DNA of 64,000 bases from Hyphomonadaceae bacterium UBA5336 (lineage in GTDB: Bacteria; Pseudomonadota; Alphaproteobacteria; Caulobacterales; Hyphomonadaceae): the NCBI GenBank assembly GCA_002408125.1, contig DHQO01000021.1, positions 30,561-94,560 of the forward strand, read 5' to 3'. Shown here piece after piece: positions 8,875 through 16,994 of this stretch. The notes beneath the pieces were generated by a model. The model ran no database searches. It saw only the letters and a program-made list of their open reading frames with translations, and was not told where the DNA came from. The position numbers and the translations under genes are program-made. Each line of letters starts with the position of its first letter. Positions within the stretch are counted from its first letter, which is position 1.

Positions 8875-9870
8875 ATGCAGTTTCTCGTTACCGGCGTGGC
8901 CGGGTTCATAGGCCATCGCATTGCGCTCGCGCTTCTCGAGGCGGGCCATTCGGTTGTCGGGATCGACAATCTCAACGCCTATTATGATGTCGAGCTCAAG
9001 CGTGCGCGCCTGCGCCGTCTGCTGCCTTATGGAGAGTTCCGGTTCCAGGAACTTGATATCGCCGATCATGAAGGCCTGATGGCGCTGCCCGAGCGTAATC
9101 GGATCGACCGGGTGGTCCATCTCGCGGCCCAGGCAGGCGTGCGCTATTCCATCGAGAACCCGTTTGCCTACGCCTCGGCAAACATGACGGGGCACCTCTC
9201 CGTGCTGGAATTCTGCCGCCGGTCAGACCGCGCGCCGATGCTGGTCTACGCCTCGTCCAGTTCGGTGTACGGCAATTCCAACGATGTTCCGTATGCAGAA
9301 GATGCTGTCATCAACAATCCGGTCTCGCTCTACGCTGCGACCAAGCGGGCCGACGAGCTGATGAGCCAAGCCTATGCCAAACTATATGGGCTGAGGCAGA
9401 TCGGTGTGCGCTTCTTCACGGTCTATGGCCCGTGGGGCCGGCCCGACATGGCCTACTGGACCTTCACCGACCGGATCCTGCGTGGCGAGACCATCCGCGT
9501 CTTCAATCATGGCGACATGCGCCGCGACTTCACCTTCATCGACGACGCCATTGGCGGGCTCAGCGCCATCGCCCTGGGAGAGGCCGAGTTCGACAATCCG
9601 GCACGCCCGCACAAGCTTTACAATATCGGCCACAACCAGCCCGTCGCCCTGCTCGATTTCATCGCCGAGATCGAGGCGGCGACCGGTGAGACGGCGCGCA
9701 TCGCCCTTGAGCCCATGCAGCCGGGCGATGTGGAGGAAACCTGCGCGGATATCTCGGCCATGCAGCGTGACTATGGATATGCTCCGAGTACGGAGCTTTG
9801 TGACGGCATCGGCCAGTTTGTCGACTGGTATCGCAGCCAGCGCGTGTCGGCGGGCGGCACGGTGGCCTGA
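8875..9870 (+). CDS. NAD-dependent epimerase, probable UDP-glucuronate 4-epimerase
   Basis: Extended short-chain dehydrogenase/reductase of 331 aa. The Rossmann motif GVAGFIG lies at residues 7-13, followed by the DNLNAYYD segment typical of UDP-glucuronate/UDP-galacturonate epimerases. The catalytic Ser region (ASSSSVYG) and the Y-x-x-x-K pair (YAATK) are intact. It would supply UDP-galacturonate for lipopolysaccharide or capsule. No other surface-sugar genes are adjacent, so the pathway is not fixed by context. The alternative is a related UDP-hexose epimerase. Confidence 0.85.
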   Translation: MQFLVTGVAGFIGHRIALALLEAGHSVVGIDNLNAYYDVELKRARLRRLLPYGEFRFQELDIADHEGLMALPERNRIDRVVHLAAQAGVRYSIENPFAYASANMTGHLSVLEFCRRSDRAPMLVYASSSSVYGNSNDVPYAEDAVINNPVSLYAATKRADELMSQAYAKLYGLRQIGVRFFTVYGPWGRPDMAYWTFTDRILRGETIRVFNHGDMRRDFTFIDDAIGGLSAIALGEAEFDNPARPHKLYNIGHNQPVALLDFIAEIEAATGETARIALEPMQPGDVEETCADISAMQRDYGYAPSTELCDGIGQFVDWYRSQRVSAGGTVA

Positions 9871-9987
9871 CGCATATGGGCCGGCGGCGATGTATGTGTC
9901 ACAATTCCGTCGCTTGATGTTGGCCCTCGTGTGTTTCAGTAAGCCGCCGCGATACCTTCCGTCATCCGTGGCCAGAGTGAGTAGATC

Positions 9988-10893
9988 ATGTCGCTGAAAG
10001 CCCAGTACGCCGCCATCTTTCTGTCCTTCACCAGCGCGCTGGCCCTTGCGGCCTGCGGCTCGCCGGCACCGGCCGAGCCTGTCGCCATATTGCCGGATGC
10101 CCCTGATCCGACACCTTTCACCCGTGCCTACACGCTGGTGGAATCGCCCGATGCCAGCCTGCGCATCTTCGCCCGGGAAGCGCGCGACGATACCAACCTC
10201 TTCCTCATGCGCCGCCAGGAGGATGGCAGCTGGAGCGCGCCGGAAGAGATGGACCTGCCGCATATCCAGCGGATCACATCGCCGGCCTTCGATCCGGCAG
10301 GCGCTTATCTCTACTACGCCTCCGACCAGCCCATCGAATCCCTGTCGGGGCGCAAGGAACTCAATATCTGGCGCGTGCCGCTGACCGATGACGGGTTTGG
10401 AGAGCCGGAATTCCTGCCGGACCAGATCAATACCGGCGCGGTCGAGAAGGTCGGTACCATCGGACCGGACGGTACGCTCTACTTTATCACCGATCATCCG
10501 CGCGGCGGCTCCGGTGGGCTCGATATCATGCGGGCGGTGTATGACGAGGCGGTCGGCCTCTGGCAGGTCAGCCAGATGCCCGCCGGCTTCAACGATGCGC
10601 GCGCCGACGATCATTTCGCGCTGACCCCGGATGGCAGGCGCGCCTTCTTCTACAGCCATCGCAGCCCGAAGATCGGCGTGGTGGATATCTGGACCTCGAC
10701 GCTGGAAGAGAGCGGGGACTGGTCTGTGCCGGTCAATCTCGGCCCGCCGGTGAACACGGCCGGCATCGATTATGGCGCCGGTGTCTCCGCTGACGGCGAG
10801 ACCCTGTTCTTTTCGCGCGAAGGGCGTCTGATGGAGATCCCGCTTTCGGTTGCCCTTGCCGGCGAAGGCTGGACGAGTGACGAGGCTTCGTGA
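9988..10893 (+). CDS. Lipoprotein with TolB/PD40-type beta-propeller repeats
   Basis: 301 aa. The N-terminal signal ends in a lipobox LALAAC with Cys23 as the lipidation site. The rest carries WD40-like PD40 repeats, seen as recurring blocks such as ITSPAFDPAGAYLYYAS, DGTLYFITDH and LTPDGRRAFFYSH, which form a beta-propeller. It is probably at the outer membrane or exported. It lies just upstream of the prepilin peptidase and the type II secretion cluster, so it might belong to that system as a substrate or accessory. No catalytic residues are recognised. Confidence 0.7.
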   Translation: MSLKAQYAAIFLSFTSALALAACGSPAPAEPVAILPDAPDPTPFTRAYTLVESPDASLRIFAREARDDTNLFLMRRQEDGSWSAPEEMDLPHIQRITSPAFDPAGAYLYYASDQPIESLSGRKELNIWRVPLTDDGFGEPEFLPDQINTGAVEKVGTIGPDGTLYFITDHPRGGSGGLDIMRAVYDEAVGLWQVSQMPAGFNDARADDHFALTPDGRRAFFYSHRSPKIGVVDIWTSTLEESGDWSVPVNLGPPVNTAGIDYGAGVSADGETLFFSREGRLMEIPLSVALAGEGWTSDEAS

Positions 10894-10915
10894 CGCTCCA
10901 TCCGCGAGGCCGGTC

Positions 10916-11476
10916 ATGACCTGGCGCCACCTCGCCGTGGCCGGCTTTGTGCTGGCAATCCTTGCCGGGTTCCTGATCGTACCCTTCGGCACTGCGGCCG
11001 AGACCGGCCTCATGGTTTCCATCGCGCTGGCTGTGGGGCTGATCCTGCTCGGGGTGGTCGACATCTACACCCTGCGCTTACCCGACCCGTTAACTTTTTT
11101 GCTCATCGCTGCCGGGTTGCTGCTTGCGGCCCTGGGGGGCTGGGGGCTGTTCGCCAATGCGCTGATTGGTGCCGCCGCCGGATACGGATTGATCTGGGGA
11201 CTGAGGGAGCTCTGGCTGCGCGGACGCGGCGAAGACGGAATCGGTCTGGGCGACGCAAAACTGCTGGCGGGCGCCGGAGCATGGGCGGGGTGGGTCGGTC
11301 TGCCGCAGGTATTGCTGCTGGCGTCGGGAATTGCACTGGTCTGCGTAGCGTTCGGAAAGATCAGTAGGCTGATGAAGTCTGAAAATCTGCGACTTCCCTT
11401 CGGGCCTTTCCTGGCACTCGGTCTGTGGCTCGTCTGGCGCACTGGGGGCCTTGTGGAACACTTCCTCATCGGCTGA
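10916..11476 (+). CDS. gspO: Prepilin peptidase (A24 aspartic protease), probable GspO
   Basis: Polytopic inner-membrane protease of 186 aa that cleaves the leader of type II pseudopilins. Both catalytic aspartates are visible: the first in GVVDIYTLRLPD, the second in the GxGDAKL motif (GLGDAKLLAGAG). The N-terminal methyltransferase domain of full-length GspO/PilD is absent, as in the short CpaA/TadV-type enzymes. I chose ATG 10916 because it has a GAGG-containing leader and starts at the first membrane segment; GTG 10877, inside the previous gene, is possible. A six-base hairpin (CTCATC/GATGAG) overlaps its stop codon. The pseudopilins it should process lie 10 kb downstream. Confidence 0.85.
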   Translation: MTWRHLAVAGFVLAILAGFLIVPFGTAAETGLMVSIALAVGLILLGVVDIYTLRLPDPLTFLLIAAGLLLAALGGWGLFANALIGAAAGYGLIWGLRELWLRGRGEDGIGLGDAKLLAGAGAWAGWVGLPQVLLLASGIALVCVAFGKISRLMKSENLRLPFGPFLALGLWLVWRTGGLVEHFLIG

Positions 11477-11660
11477 TGAGTTTCCCGCTCAGCCGGGGTG
11501 TTCCTCTTTTGACACATACGACGTGATCGAACGGTCAAAGCCCGAACCGTCGAAAAAGTGTTAAAAACGTATGCAATAGGAGCGGTAGTCATCGACAGCC
11601 GTTACCGCGCGCTACGAGGGCTTTGATCCGAACCCACTAAGCCAATCGAGGGGGCTTATT

Positions 11661-13235
11661 ATGAAGTTCAACACCACTCTGCGCGCCGCGTTGATCGCGG
11701 GCGTCGCAGCCGTTGCGCTGGTCGGTTGTTCCGACACCGACATTTCTTCGCCGGGCGCGCCTGTCACTCAACCGCCGTCCACGCCGCCGACAACTCCGCC
11801 GACGACGCCGCCGTCGACCATCTCCCTGGTCCCGAGTGGCGGCTGCCCGACCGGCACCACCGAATCGACCTACGCCTCGGTTCCGGCTGACGGCTTCTCC
11901 AGTGTTGATGTTTGCGCCCTCAGTGGCACGGTCATTAACGGGATCACCTATCTTACCAGCGATGTGAGCATCCCGGCCGGCACGACGGTCGCGATCGAAG
12001 GCCCGGTCTTCGTTGGCGAAGAGGGTGGCAACACCGCGATTCTGACGATCGAAGCCGGCGCGCGCCTTTACGGTGCGTCCTCGCAGGGCACGGCCAACGC
12101 CACCGACGATTATCTCGTTGTTTCCCGAGGTTCGCAGATCATTGTGAACGGCACCGAAGGCGCCCCGGTCCGCATGACCTCGCGCGCTGCGCTGAACGAT
12201 GAAGAGACCGGCAGCTCGATCCTCGAAGAGGGCACCACCGGTCAGTGGGGCGGTCTCGTCCTGAATGGCTTCGCTCAGATCAACGCCTGTATCGATGGCA
12301 CCGCGACTGGCGGCACCGCCGGTTGTGAGAAGTCCGGCGAGGGTGCGTCCGGCCTGTTCGGTGGTGCGACCTCCGACGATGACTCCGGCCAGCTCTTCTA
12401 CACCCGCGTCCAGTATGCCGGTGTGCGCCTGACCAATGAAGACGAGCTGAACGGCATCGCCTTCCAGGGCGTGGGCTCGGGCACCGACGTGTCCTTCATC
12501 CAGGTCACCAACAACCTGGACGACGGCATCGAATGGTTCGGTGGCACGGTTTCGGCTGACCACGTGGTGATCACCGGTGTCGGCGATGACTCGCTGGACT
12601 GGACCGATGGCTGGGTTGGTTCGCTGCAATATGCGATCGTTTATCCGGGTGTGGCCGGTGCCGATGGCGCCATGTCGGGCGACCCGCGCGGCATCGAGGC
12701 TGACAACCGCGACGGCACGAATGACAAGACGCCGTTCTCCGATCCGAAACTGTCCAACTTCACGCTGATCAACTCCGGCGACGCCAGCACCCAGCAGGGC
12801 ATGCTGCTGCGTCGTGGTACGCGCGGTGTGATGGCCAACGGCATCATCGCCGACTGGTCGGTGGGCATGGACGTCGACAGCGACCAGACCTTCGACAACT
12901 ATCTCGACGGCACGCTGCAGATCAAATCGATCTTCCTCGACAACGTGGTGAACTTCGCGACCGATGGCGACAATCCGGACAACGCGGCGCTCGGCGTGCC
13001 GGCCTTCGTTGCGGGCGACACCATTGTGGAAGGCGCAAGCCAGCTCTCGGGCACGACCTTCGTGCCGGGCGCCAGCGGCATCGTGCCGGGCAACAATGTG
13101 ACCGCCGTGACGGCCTTCGATGTGTCGGGTATTGGCGAGCTTGAGGCCACCGACTTCCTCGGTGCCGTCTCGGGCGCCAGCGACACCTGGTATGCCGGCT
13201 GGACCGTCGATATCGCCGGTAACACCGTCAACTAG
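11661..13235 (+). CDS. ElpS-like cell-surface/extracellular lipoprotein, candidate T2SS substrate
   Basis: 524 aa lipoprotein: signal peptide ending in ALVGC (Cys23), then a Pro/Thr-rich linker of TPP repeats to about residue 55, then a Gly/Asp-rich region with right-handed beta-helix character (ITYLTSDVSIPAGTTVAIEG, QWGGLVLNGFAQIN, NLDDGIEWFGG). Caulobacter ElpS, an extracellular lipoprotein exported by type II secretion during phosphate starvation, is encoded next to a TonB-dependent receptor and gsp genes. This gene sits in the same arrangement, so I infer a similar role. The start is ATG 11661, eight bases after the purine-rich tract GAGGGGG. A strong hairpin follows the stop. Confidence 0.72.
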   Translation: MKFNTTLRAALIAGVAAVALVGCSDTDISSPGAPVTQPPSTPPTTPPTTPPSTISLVPSGGCPTGTTESTYASVPADGFSSVDVCALSGTVINGITYLTSDVSIPAGTTVAIEGPVFVGEEGGNTAILTIEAGARLYGASSQGTANATDDYLVVSRGSQIIVNGTEGAPVRMTSRAALNDEETGSSILEEGTTGQWGGLVLNGFAQINACIDGTATGGTAGCEKSGEGASGLFGGATSDDDSGQLFYTRVQYAGVRLTNEDELNGIAFQGVGSGTDVSFIQVTNNLDDGIEWFGGTVSADHVVITGVGDDSLDWTDGWVGSLQYAIVYPGVAGADGAMSGDPRGIEADNRDGTNDKTPFSDPKLSNFTLINSGDASTQQGMLLRRGTRGVMANGIIADWSVGMDVDSDQTFDNYLDGTLQIKSIFLDNVVNFATDGDNPDNAALGVPAFVAGDTIVEGASQLSGTTFVPGASGIVPGNNVTAVTAFDVSGIGELEATDFLGAVSGASDTWYAGWTVDIAGNTVN

Positions 13236-13250
13236 ACCGAATTTGGACTG

Positions 13251-13277
13251 GGCGGGGCAGCGCATCGCTGTCCCGCC
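13251..13277 (+). terminator. Strong hairpin after the ElpS-like gene (terminator or attenuator)
   Basis: A 12-base stem (13251-13262 with 13266-13277, one G-T wobble) closes on a three-base CAT loop, followed by TCTTCCTGTTTC, which is pyrimidine-rich but not a clean T tract. It could end most transcripts after the lipoprotein gene while letting some read into the receptor gene, or protect the 3' end of the message. Confidence 0.55.
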
Positions 13278-13343
13278 TCTTCCTGTTTCACATTCTCTTG
13301 TTCCATCGGGGCGCCAGCCCCTAGCCCGTCCCTGGGGGAAACC

Positions 13344-16031
13344 ATGTTCAACTGCCGGTCCCATCTCCGCTGGGCGCTCCTGACCGGGGTGTCTTTCGTG
13401 TGTCTGTCTCCCGTCTGGGCCCAGGAAGCGCCCGATGATGATGATGCACTGCGCCAGCAAACCGTCGTGGTGCGCGGCGCCTTCATTCCTGACGAGAAGC
13501 GCAACACATCCGAAGTGTCCTCGCTGATCGACAGTGAGGATTTCACCGTTGCGGGGGACTCCGATGCTGCTGCCGCCCTGGCGCGCGTCGCGGGTGTCTC
13601 GACCGCCGAAAGCCGTTTCGTCTATGTGCGCGGCCTGAACGAGCGCTATTCCAGCGCCACGCTCAACGGCTCGCCGCTGCCCAGCCCCGAGCCGCTGCGC
13701 CGGGTTGCGCCGCTCGACCTGTTCCCGACGGCCGTGCTTGAGACAATTCTGGTCCAGAAGACCTTCTCGCCGGACCTGCCGGGCGAGTTCGGTGGCGGCC
13801 TTGTCGACATCCGTACCCGTGCGGTGCCGGATGAGGGCTTCTTCGAGTTTGGCCTTGGCATGGGCGGCAACACCGAAGCTACTTTCCAGGACGGCCTGCT
13901 GTATGACGGCTCCGACACCGACTTCCTCGGCTTTGACGATGGCGACCGCGACCTGCCGGCCGGCTATGACGCCCCCGATGGCGATTTCGGCCGCGCACTG
14001 ACCGACAATTCCTCCCTGCTGGTGATGCAGGAAGGCCCGGCCGGCCCGGACTTCTCCTTCGACATGACCGGCGGTCAGCGCTATGACATCAGTCAGGACC
14101 TCTCCATCGGTATCCTGGCCTCGGCCTCCTATTCCAATGAATGGACCACGCGCGAGGGCACGCGCGGCTTTGCCAACCTGCAGGGCGACGGCCTGAGCCC
14201 GCGTTTCCCCGAAGGCCTGGACCTGCGCTCGACCGAGAACTCGATCGGCGTGAACGGGTATGCCTCGGTTGGTTTCGACATCTTCTCCGACCACGAGATT
14301 CGTTTCACCGGCCTGATCACCCGCTCGACCGACAAGGAAGCGCGCTCGATCACCGGTCTGGATTTCGACGACAATATCGAGCGCCGCGACTCGCTTGAAT
14401 ATTTCGAGCGCCAGCTGTGGACCGGCCAGGTCGCCGGCGAGCACGTCTTCCCGTCTCTGCTCGACCTGGAAGTGGAATGGCGCGCTTCCTATTCGGAAGC
14501 CTTCCGCGACGCGCCCTACCAGTTCAACGTGCTCTACCAGGATGCCCAGCAGGGCCGCGGCCTGCAGACCGTGACCAGCGGCGCCGACAACACCTTCGCC
14601 TTCAGCCGGATCGATGACGATGCCACCGATTTCGGGATCGACGCGACCCTGCCGCTGGGCGCCTACAGCGCCGATTGCACCTTCTTCTGCGAGACCGACA
14701 TCAAGCTCGGTTACTCCTATGTCGAAAGCGACCGGGACGCGGTTTCGCGCCTGTTCTCGATCGAGGGTCTGGCGGCGCCGTCGAGCCAGCGCATCGACTT
14801 TGTCTATAACGACCTGTTCCGCTACGGGAACGGCCGGGCCGCCTCCATCGGCGGCAACACCTTCCCGGAAGCCTATGTCGCGACCCTGGAAGTGGATGCG
14901 GCCTATGTCGGCCTCGGCACCCAGATCACGCCCTACATCCGCGGCGCCATCGGTGGTCGCTTCGAGCGCGCGATCCAGGCGGTCGACACCATGGTGCTGG
15001 GCGCCGATCCGGATCTCAATTATGTCGAGAGCTGCATCGAGCGTCAGGATGACGGCAGCTGCGACCACACCGAGGACTTCCTCCCGGCAGTGACCATCAC
15101 CTGGAACCCGATCGAGGATCTTCAGGTGCGCGCAGGTTATTCCGAAACGCTGACCCGGCCGCAGTTCCGCGAACTGGCCCCGACCGAGTTCCTCGACACC
15201 CAGACCGACCAGAACTTTCTGGGCAACCCCTTCCTGGTGAATGCGGCGATCAAGAACTATGACGCCCGCGCGGAATACTATTTCGCCCGCGGCCAGTTCC
15301 TCACTGTCGGCCTGTTCTACAAGGACATGGAACGCCCGATCGAGGAGATCGACAACCGCACGGCCGACACCCCACGCACGACCTTCATCAACGTACCGTC
15401 GGCCGAGCTCTACGGCGTCGAGATGGAATACGAGCAGCTCCTGCCGCTCGACCGCTGGTTCTCAGGCAGCTTCCTGGCCGACAAGGACTTCACGGTGAAG
15501 GCCAACTATACCTGGTCTGAGTCCGAGGTGACCGCCGGCATGACACCGGCAGAGGCCGGCTTCGATACCGGCGCCCAGTTCTGCGCCGCGCTGCCCGACC
15601 AGTGTGTGGCCACCAACCAGTCACCGCTGAACCCGACCGTGGTGCTGATCCCGGCGGCCGGCCTGATCGAGGATGGCCGCCAGCTCCAGGGCCAGTCCGA
15701 ACACCTGGCCAATCTGCAACTGATCTATGCCGACCCGGACAAGGGCGCGGAAGTGAACCTGCTGGTGAACTATGCCAGCGAGCGAATCCGGTCCGGCGAG
15801 TCGCTTTCGCTCGGCATTCCGGCCGTTCTGGAACAGCCGCCGCTGACCGTGGATTTCGTTTATAATCGCGAATTCACTTTGGCTGGCGGCGAATACAAGT
15901 TTTCCTTCAACGTGGAGAACATTCTTGGCGACGAGTACGAAGCCTATCAGGAGCGCGGTGGTGACCGGGTGGACGTGGACGTCTACGAGATCGGAACCTC
16001 GTTCTCGATGGGCCTGACTCGTAAGTTCTAA
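13344..16031 (+). CDS. TonB-dependent outer-membrane receptor
   Basis: 895 aa. A signal peptide ends at about residue 26 (SPVWA). A short acidic stretch DDDD and a TonB-box-like QTVVVRGAF follow. The plug domain holds the VYVRGLNERYSSATLNG segment and a QKTFSPDLPGEFGGG block, and the rest is beta-barrel ending in the aromatic C-terminal residue Phe (LTRKF) typical of outer-membrane barrels. It would import a substrate energised by TonB. Its place between an ElpS-like lipoprotein and gspC suggests it handles products released by the secreted protein. The ligand is unknown. Confidence 0.9.
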   Translation: MFNCRSHLRWALLTGVSFVCLSPVWAQEAPDDDDALRQQTVVVRGAFIPDEKRNTSEVSSLIDSEDFTVAGDSDAAAALARVAGVSTAESRFVYVRGLNERYSSATLNGSPLPSPEPLRRVAPLDLFPTAVLETILVQKTFSPDLPGEFGGGLVDIRTRAVPDEGFFEFGLGMGGNTEATFQDGLLYDGSDTDFLGFDDGDRDLPAGYDAPDGDFGRALTDNSSLLVMQEGPAGPDFSFDMTGGQRYDISQDLSIGILASASYSNEWTTREGTRGFANLQGDGLSPRFPEGLDLRSTENSIGVNGYASVGFDIFSDHEIRFTGLITRSTDKEARSITGLDFDDNIERRDSLEYFERQLWTGQVAGEHVFPSLLDLEVEWRASYSEAFRDAPYQFNVLYQDAQQGRGLQTVTSGADNTFAFSRIDDDATDFGIDATLPLGAYSADCTFFCETDIKLGYSYVESDRDAVSRLFSIEGLAAPSSQRIDFVYNDLFRYGNGRAASIGGNTFPEAYVATLEVDAAYVGLGTQITPYIRGAIGGRFERAIQAVDTMVLGADPDLNYVESCIERQDDGSCDHTEDFLPAVTITWNPIEDLQVRAGYSETLTRPQFRELAPTEFLDTQTDQNFLGNPFLVNAAIKNYDARAEYYFARGQFLTVGLFYKDMERPIEEIDNRTADTPRTTFINVPSAELYGVEMEYEQLLPLDRWFSGSFLADKDFTVKANYTWSESEVTAGMTPAEAGFDTGAQFCAALPDQCVATNQSPLNPTVVLIPAAGLIEDGRQLQGQSEHLANLQLIYADPDKGAEVNLLVNYASERIRSGESLSLGIPAVLEQPPLTVDFVYNREFTLAGGEYKFSFNVENILGDEYEAYQERGGDRVDVDVYEIGTSFSMGLTRKF

Positions 16032-16039
16032 GGATAAAA

Positions 16040-16059
16040 GGTTACAGACAACTGTAACC
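16040..16059. promoter_or_regulatory. Perfect palindrome upstream of gspC
   Basis: GGTTACAG and CTGTAACC flank a four-base spacer ACAA just after the receptor stop codon. No T tract follows, so a terminator is unlikely. It could be an operator for a dimeric regulator controlling the secretion operon, or an RNA processing hairpin. A second seven-base hairpin (CTGGCCC/GGGCCAG) lies at 16076-16096. Confidence 0.45.
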
Positions 16060-16121
16060 AGGCAGCAATCTCGCGCTGGCCCAATAACCGGGCCAGTGTG
16101 AATTAGGTGAGGTGAGTATCC

Positions 16122-16994
16122 TTGGTGCAGGCAGCTCCAGGATCGGTGAACGGGCAGGGTGCGCGGCTGATGGGCCTGCGCGCTCTGGTCGAACTCGGCC
16201 TGCTGGTGGTGCTCGGCCTGCTGCTGGCGCGCACATTCTGGCTGATCGCGGCCCCGGCAAAGAGCGTGAACGGGCTGACGCCTGCGCCGGCCAGTATGGT
16301 CACAGCGCCCGCACCTGCCATCCGCCTGCAGGCCAATCTCTCCCTTCTGACCTCGGCCAACCCCTTTGCATCCCTCGAGCGCGCAGCGGTCGAGGACGAT
16401 ACGCTATCGGTGCCGGAAACCTCGCTGAACCTGCGCCTGCAGGGCGTGCGCGCGATCACCAGCGGGGATGGCGACCTGCAGGCCTCGGCCACGATCGTCA
16501 CGCCGGACAATCGCCAGGGCGTCTATGTGGTCGGCGACAAGCTGCTCGACAATGTCGTGCTCTCGCGGATCCTCTCCAATCGCGTGATCCTGGACAAGGG
16601 CGGCACTTTCGAGGCGCTCTATCTGGAAGGCCGCGAGGACGGCCTGCGTGTGCTGGGCGGAGAAGAACCGCGTCAGGCCATTGGCGGCCAGCGCGTAGTC
16701 GAGCCGGCCATCCACCATATTGCCAGCGCCGAGACCTTGTTGTCAGCGGTCCGTCTGATCCCGGCCGGTGAAGCGGCGCTGCGCATCGTGCCTACCGTGG
16801 CGCCCGATGATCTGGCAGGGCTCGGCCTGCGCGAGGGCGACCGGCTCGTGGCCGTCGACGGGCGTCCCGTGGCCGAGCTGGATTATGACGAAGTGATCGG
16901 AAAGCTGACGACCACCGACCGGATCAATGTGTCCATCCAGCGGGGCACGCAAACGAACGAACTGACTTATGTCTTCGAGGAGCGGGTAGAATGA
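16122..16994 (+). CDS. gspC: Type II secretion protein GspC
   Basis: 290 aa bitopic inner-membrane protein that links the inner-membrane platform to the secretin. A membrane segment lies at about residues 22-45, a homology region follows in the periplasm (ANPFASL... LNLRLQGVRA... VGDKLLDNVVLSRILSNRVIL), and a C-terminal PDZ-like domain includes GLREGDRLVAVDGRPV. Start codons are TTG 16122 or the adjacent GTG 16125, both behind AGGTGAGGTGAG. Its stop overlaps the gspD start as ATGA. It heads a tightly packed gsp operon. Confidence 0.9.
   Translation: MVQAAPGSVNGQGARLMGLRALVELGLLVVLGLLLARTFWLIAAPAKSVNGLTPAPASMVTAPAPAIRLQANLSLLTSANPFASLERAAVEDDTLSVPETSLNLRLQGVRAITSGDGDLQASATIVTPDNRQGVYVVGDKLLDNVVLSRILSNRVILDKGGTFEALYLEGREDGLRVLGGEEPRQAIGGQRVVEPAIHHIASAETLLSAVRLIPAGEAALRIVPTVAPDDLAGLGLREGDRLVAVDGRPVAELDYDEVIGKLTTTDRINVSIQRGTQTNELTYVFEERVE

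Noticed and set aside
9382..11064. Minus-strand open frame of over 500 codons opposite the epimerase, PD40 lipoprotein and prepilin peptidase
   Set aside because: Composition is that of an antisense shadow; the plus-strand genes show catalytic and lipobox motifs.
11477..11660. Possible Pho box upstream of the ElpS-like gene
   Set aside because: TTGACA- and GTCAA-like strings occur, but no pair fits the 11-base periodic CTGTCAT repeat, so phosphate control cannot be claimed from sequence.
11637..15068. Very long open frame on the minus strand (over 1100 codons) opposite the lipoprotein and receptor genes
   Set aside because: High GC leaves few stops in antisense frames. The translation is low-complexity with no domains, while the plus strand encodes two clear proteins with signal peptides.
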